Shown here: one piece after another, positions 60,750-64,000 of the stretch | Position numbering within the stretch: the first letter of the stretch is position 1 | Layout: every line of letters starts with the position of its first letter | The notes under the pieces: generated by a model | Database searches by the model: none | Told to the model about the DNA's origin: nothing | The model's input: only the letters and a program-made list of their open reading frames with translations | Origin: Acidimicrobiia bacterium | GTDB taxonomy: Bacteria; Actinomycetota; Acidimicrobiia; Acidimicrobiales; MedAcidi-G1 | NCBI GenBank assembly: GCA_012959995.1 | Contig: DUCC01000014.1 | Location: 735 to 64,734 of the forward strand | Reading direction: 5' to 3' | DNA: 64,000 nucleotides | Translations under genes and position numbers: made by a program

Positions 60750-61684
60750 TAAATGGCCAACAGGTCGCGGGCCCCGGTGTCACTTGAAGGGTGGCGTAAC
60801 TTTGACATGGCCCGAGCTTCAATTTGGCGAATGCGTTCTCGCGTCAGTTCAAAATAGTCGCCCACTTCTTCGAGGGTGCGGGGTTCCCCTCGATCTAAAC
60901 CAAAACGGAGTTTTAAGATCTCCCGCTCTCGTTCATCAAGAGGAGCCAACAAGCGGCTGATCTCTTCGGGCAACAACGAGGTGGCCGCCGATTCAAAAGG
61001 AGACTCGGCCGCTCGATCTTCAACCACATCACCTAACTCAGCGTCACCGTCTTCGCGCAATGGTTCGCTCAAAGACAACGGTTCGGCAGCAAAGCGCAAA
61101 GCTTCGGTGACCTTGTCTTCGGGCATCTCAACCTCTGCCGCCAACTCAGACAAGGTAGCAGTACGACCAAACTTGATTTCTAGGCGCGAACGGGCTTTTT
61201 GAAGACGAGCCAGCGTGTCGCCAGCATGCACAGGGAGCCGAATAGTGCGTCCGGTGTTGGCGATACCACGGGTGATGGCTTGGCGAATCCACCACGTGGC
61301 GTAAGTGGAGAACTTAAAACCTTTTCGCCAATCAAACTTTTCTACGGCGTGCATGAGTCCTAAGTTGCCTTCTTGGATGAGGTCCAATAAAGGCAAACCG
61401 GAAGCCTGATATTTTTTGGCGATAGAAACCACCAGCCGCAAGTTGGATTGGGTAAACGTGCGCTCTGCTTTTTCGCCTCGCTGCAAGTTGCGCCGCAGCT
61501 CACGGCGGCGAGCGGGAGTGACGCCGGTTGCCTCATCAAGTTCGGTGCGGGCCTCAACGCCTTTTTCTATCTGCTGGGCCAAACGCACTTCACCCTCTTT
61601 GGTCAACAGAGGGTATTGACCAATATCGGTGAGGTACAGCCGTACAAGGTCTTCTTCATCTCGTTCAACCCGATTCTTCGCCAC
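60749..61684 (-). CDS. RNA polymerase sigma factor, sigma-70 family (group 2-like)
   Basis: A 311-residue sigma factor. Region 1.2 (VRLYLTDIGQYPLLTKEGEV), region 2 (LRLVVSIAKKYQ, LLDLIQEGNLGLMHAVEKFD, FSTYATWWIRQAITR), region 3 (about 175-235) and region 4 (EREREILKLRFGL, TLEEVGDYFELTRERIRQIE) are present. It lacks the long region 1.1 of the primary factor, so a group 2 (HrdB/SigB-related) role is likely. GTG at 61684 with GGAGGAG 6 bases upstream. Confidence 0.92.
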   Translation of the reverse strand: MAKNRVERDEEDLVRLYLTDIGQYPLLTKEGEVRLAQQIEKGVEARTELDEATGVTPARRRELRRNLQRGEKAERTFTQSNLRLVVSIAKKYQASGLPLLDLIQEGNLGLMHAVEKFDWRKGFKFSTYATWWIRQAITRGIANTGRTIRLPVHAGDTLARLQKARSRLEIKFGRTATLSELAAEVEMPEDKVTEALRFAAEPLSLSEPLREDGDAELGDVVEDRAAESPFESAATSLLPEEISRLLAPLDEREREILKLRFGLDRGEPRTLEEVGDYFELTRERIRQIEARAMSKLRHPSSDTGARDLLAI

Positions 61685-61744
61685 CTAAATCTCCTCCTGG
61701 TGAAGTTACCGCCGACACCAGACTTGATCGACGAAAGTGCCCTC

Positions 61745-61804
61745 ATGGCTACTTTGCTGTGGCGTCACTTTACCGACCGACCCGGCGACCACAACGCCAA
61801 ATAG
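61745..61804 (+). CDS. Predicted very small gene (19 residues, or 34 from GTG 61700)
   Basis: MATLLWRHFTDRPGDHNAK. The codons are C-ending as in other rightward genes, and the stop codon runs straight into a perfect terminator with eight T. No rightward gene upstream would otherwise need that terminator. A clear SD is missing; GTG at 61700 in frame is an alternative start. It is divergent from the sigma gene. Could also be a terminator for a non-coding leader transcript. Confidence 0.35.
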   Translation: MATLLWRHFTDRPGDHNAK

Positions 61805-61825
61805 TGACCTTGGTCACTTTTTTTT
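61803..61825 (+). terminator. Intrinsic terminator, plus-strand orientation
   Basis: AGTGACC-TT-GGTCACT followed by a T-run. The oriented T-run indicates a rightward transcript although both neighbouring large genes run leftward. Confidence 0.7.
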
Positions 61826-61832
61826 AAATTAT

Positions 61833-62321
61833 TTATCCCGTCAGTGGGCGAGCCGCTTGAAGAGTTGAAACAAAAACCTCTTCCAAGGCGCCAGAAACTA
61901 CAGGAAAATCTTCAAAATCTGCACCAACAAGACCGGCCACGCGAAGAACAGGCGCATCCCCCACCGTGGTCATTGCCGTAGTCAACCCCGCCACATCTTC
62001 CTGCCAAGCATTAATTACCAACCCTCCGGCCGCCAAACGTTGGCCCGGCGGCAACGCTTTTAACGCCGTTAAGAACGCTGCTACCTCTGCTGACACCGGC
62101 CCATCCAAAACTTGATCTTGCAACAACACCGATTCAGGAACCAGCGCCTTCCACCAAGCCGCCTGCTGTTCGAACCGTCGACCCAACGAACGCATCTCCG
62201 GAGCCGCAGATGCATCCAGCCCATCAGAAGCCCACTTCAAACAGTGCTCAGCAAGTTGACTACTCAACCAAGCCATTCCGCCAAAAATACGCGCCCCATC
62301 AGCGGTCGAAAAAAAGATCAC
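61833..62321 (-). CDS. Hypothetical helical protein
   Basis: A 162-residue protein that I do not recognise. WLSSQLAEHCLKWASDGLDA and SLGRRFEQQAAWWKALVPES suggest an antiparallel helical bundle. GTG 62321 overlaps the nadE stop as GTGA, so it is coupled to nadE. No metal or nucleotide motif stands out. Confidence 0.65.
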   Translation of the reverse strand: MIFFSTADGARIFGGMAWLSSQLAEHCLKWASDGLDASAAPEMRSLGRRFEQQAAWWKALVPESVLLQDQVLDGPVSAEVAAFLTALKALPPGQRLAAGGLVINAWQEDVAGLTTAMTTVGDAPVLRVAGLVGADFEDFPVVSGALEEVFVSTLQAARPLTG

Positions 62322-63997
62322 CCCAAATACCTGTTAACGACCGGCAGACGCCGATCTCGCCCGAAACCTTTAATGGTAACCCGAGGACCCAACGGGGTTT
62401 GGCGGCGCTTGTACTCTGCCAAATCAACCAGGCGCACCACCCGATCCACTAAATCTTTCTCAAAACCGTCGGCCACCAAATCAGCTCGAGTGCGATCGCC
62501 TTCAATGTAAGCCTCTAAAAGTGGGTCCAAAATTTCGTACGGAGGCAACCGTTGATCGTCGCGTTGATCAGGCCGCAGCTCAGCCGACGGCGTCTTGGTT
62601 AAAATATTTTCAGGAATAACCGGGGTGTCCTCTTGTTCATTACGCCAGCGACACAGGTCATACACCCGGGTTTTGTACACGTCACGAATCACCGCATAAG
62701 CCCCAGCGGTATCGCCGTAAAGCGTTGAAAAACCCACCGCAGACTCACTCTTGTTGCCAGTAGTTAAAACCAGCCAACCAAAAGCATTCGAGAAAGCCAT
62801 CAGCAAAACCCCGCGAATACGGGCCTGAAGGTTTTCATCAGTAAAGCCCGGAAGGTCTTCGCCCAAAGCGGGCGCCAACAAATGGTGAAAAGCTTGGTGG
62901 GCCTCTTCAATAGCCACCACTTGGCTTCCCAACCCTTGGCGGTCCACCAATTGTTGCGCATCGGTTATTGAATGATCACTGGAATACCGTGAAGGCATCA
63001 ACACGGCATGCACATGATCGGCCCCTAAAGCATCCGCAGCGATAGTGGCCACCAGAGCGGAATCCACGCCACCAGACAAACCCAAACACACATCACTAAA
63101 ACCACTTTTCTGCACGTAATCTCGGGTAGCGATTACCAAAGCGGTATACAACTCGGCCTCGGGACTTAGCGGGGTAACAATTGGTGGAGTCAACCGTTCA
63201 TGACGAGGCACCGAAAGCGAAACGGGCACCACCTCAAGATCGGTTTCCGCAATCGGTTGATCAGGAACCTCAACATCAACCACCATGACCTCTTCAAAAA
63301 AACGTGAAGCCCGAGCAACAAAACTGCCCTTCGGGTCAGCCACCATGGAACCCCCGTCGAAAACCAGTTCGTCTTGCGCCCCCACCAAATTGAGATAAAC
63401 AACCGGCCGACCCGACGACGAAGCAGTAGCAGCCACCACCGCTTGGCGAGCCGAAAATTTTACGTCGTCATAAGGCGAACCATTAACGGTCACCAACAAC
63501 TCGGCCCCACCAGCGACGAAATCTTCAATCGGGCCATCGGGTATCCACAAATCTTCACAAATGGCCAAACCCACCCGCACCCCGGCGACTTCGAACAACT
63601 GCAGCGGCTTGGTGCCTGGAGAGAAGTGGCGGGCTTCGTCAAACACCGCATAGTTCGGGAGTTCTCGCTTGTGGTAAACCCCCACGATTTTTCCCTCATG
63701 GCAAACCGCTATGGCGTTATAAACCTGCCCTTGAGGGCCCGTATCGGCAAAACCCACCACCAAAGCACACGACCCGCTGGCCACAGCAATTTCTTCAACC
63801 GCTTTTTTACTGTCGGCCACAAAACTAGCTTTCAACACTAAATCTTCGAGCGGATAACCAGTCACCGTCATCTCAGGAAACAAAGCAAGGTCTGCGTCAG
63901 CCACCTGAGGCAAGACATCAAGCACCCGCTCAACATTGCCGGCCAAGTCGCCGACCACCATGTTCAACTGGGCCAAAGCCACACGAATGCTTGCCAT
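62318..63997 (-). CDS. nadE: Glutamine-dependent NAD+ synthetase
   Basis: A 559-residue two-domain enzyme making NAD+ from deamido-NAD+, ATP and glutamine. N-terminal nitrilase-type glutaminase: Glu in FPEMTVTGYPLEDL, Lys in YHKRELPNY, Cys in LAICEDLW. C-terminal synthetase: P-loop GLSGGVDSALVA, GFSTLYGD and NKSES. Start and stop are both inside the window. Confidence 0.95.
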   Translation of the reverse strand: MASIRVALAQLNMVVGDLAGNVERVLDVLPQVADADLALFPEMTVTGYPLEDLVLKASFVADSKKAVEEIAVASGSCALVVGFADTGPQGQVYNAIAVCHEGKIVGVYHKRELPNYAVFDEARHFSPGTKPLQLFEVAGVRVGLAICEDLWIPDGPIEDFVAGGAELLVTVNGSPYDDVKFSARQAVVAATASSSGRPVVYLNLVGAQDELVFDGGSMVADPKGSFVARASRFFEEVMVVDVEVPDQPIAETDLEVVPVSLSVPRHERLTPPIVTPLSPEAELYTALVIATRDYVQKSGFSDVCLGLSGGVDSALVATIAADALGADHVHAVLMPSRYSSDHSITDAQQLVDRQGLGSQVVAIEEAHQAFHHLLAPALGEDLPGFTDENLQARIRGVLLMAFSNAFGWLVLTTGNKSESAVGFSTLYGDTAGAYAVIRDVYKTRVYDLCRWRNEQEDTPVIPENILTKTPSAELRPDQRDDQRLPPYEILDPLLEAYIEGDRTRADLVADGFEKDLVDRVVRLVDLAEYKRRQTPLGPRVTIKGFGRDRRLPVVNRYLG

Positions 63998-64000
63998 AGG

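Noticed and set aside
61448-61744. Long rightward frame antisense to the sigma gene
   Set aside because: It is a shadow of the sigma coding sequence; only the last 19-34 codons, beyond the sigma gene, may be real.
1-64000. CRISPR array, rRNA genes, prophage or insertion sequence
   Set aside because: No regularly spaced direct repeats, rRNA-like tracts, phage structural genes or transposase frames were seen.

Overview
The window looks like part of an actinobacterial chromosome (Actinomycetota, probably an Acidimicrobiia-like lineage; the class is my inference). The grounds are two WhiB-type iron-sulfur regulators, a UPF0182 membrane protein, a DUF2342 zinc metalloprotease, a compact actinobacterial Tad pilus locus (tadZ-A-B-C, a DUF4244-type pilin, tadE), a SdhC-A-B succinate dehydrogenase, and many apparently leaderless genes with a TANNNT -10 box 6-7 bases before the start codon. 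The top strand is rich in C and A whichever way genes point. Rightward genes therefore use C/A-ending codons and leftward genes G/T-ending ones, which suggests that one replication strand spans the window without an origin or terminus.

Layout. 1-7.7 kb: a haloalkane dehalogenase cut by the left edge, an IclR regulator divergent from a two-gene methylamine/betaine operon (dimethylglycine-dehydrogenase-like flavoprotein plus a non-pyrrolysine MttB-like methyltransferase), a DUF983 protein, and a sulfatase flanked by palindromic hairpins. 7.7-24 kb: envelope and housekeeping genes: a DUF3298 lipoprotein, UPF0182, a PDZ/Lon-like protease, a HEAT-repeat protein, moaE-small membrane protein-mreB, a nucleotide-sugar-type epimerase, a metalloprotease, an MFS permease, surE, a PhoU-like protein with a Na/Pi symporter, two whiB genes and tatA. 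24-30 kb: a GH2-fold protein lacking both catalytic glutamates, then sdhCAB. 30.06-30.75 kb: a gene-poor, compositionally odd interval with broken mini-ORFs. 30.75-47.3 kb: hydrolase, thioesterase, DUF368 and SCP2 genes, then central metabolism on the minus strand (mdh, icd, metF, folD, purH, purN, sucCD) around a heterodimeric ABC exporter. 47.3-55 kb: holB, tmk, an MFS permease, topA and nhaA. 55-60 kb: an anti-sigma-type ATPase and the Tad operon. 60-64 kb: a HAD phosphatase, a selenocysteine tRNA, a sigma-70 family factor and nadE.

How they fit together. Mdh, Icd, SucCD and SdhCAB supply four steps of an oxidative TCA cycle. FolD, MetF, PurH and PurN handle one-carbon folates and could take up one-carbon units released by the dimethylglycine-dehydrogenase-like enzyme, whose C-terminal GcvT domains bind tetrahydrofolate. 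The selenocysteine tRNA implies that the genome makes at least one selenoprotein.

The most unusual item is topoisomerase I (50496-53585). It carries, between its C-terminal repeat modules, a block of about 160 residues that resembles the 2B region of UvrD/PcrA helicases, including the GIG motif. Other items worth attention are the widespread leaderless signature (which also supports an ATT start for the IclR gene), the catalytically dead GH2 protein, nested palindromes around the sulfatase, the tRNA-Sec, and two very short genes beside it.
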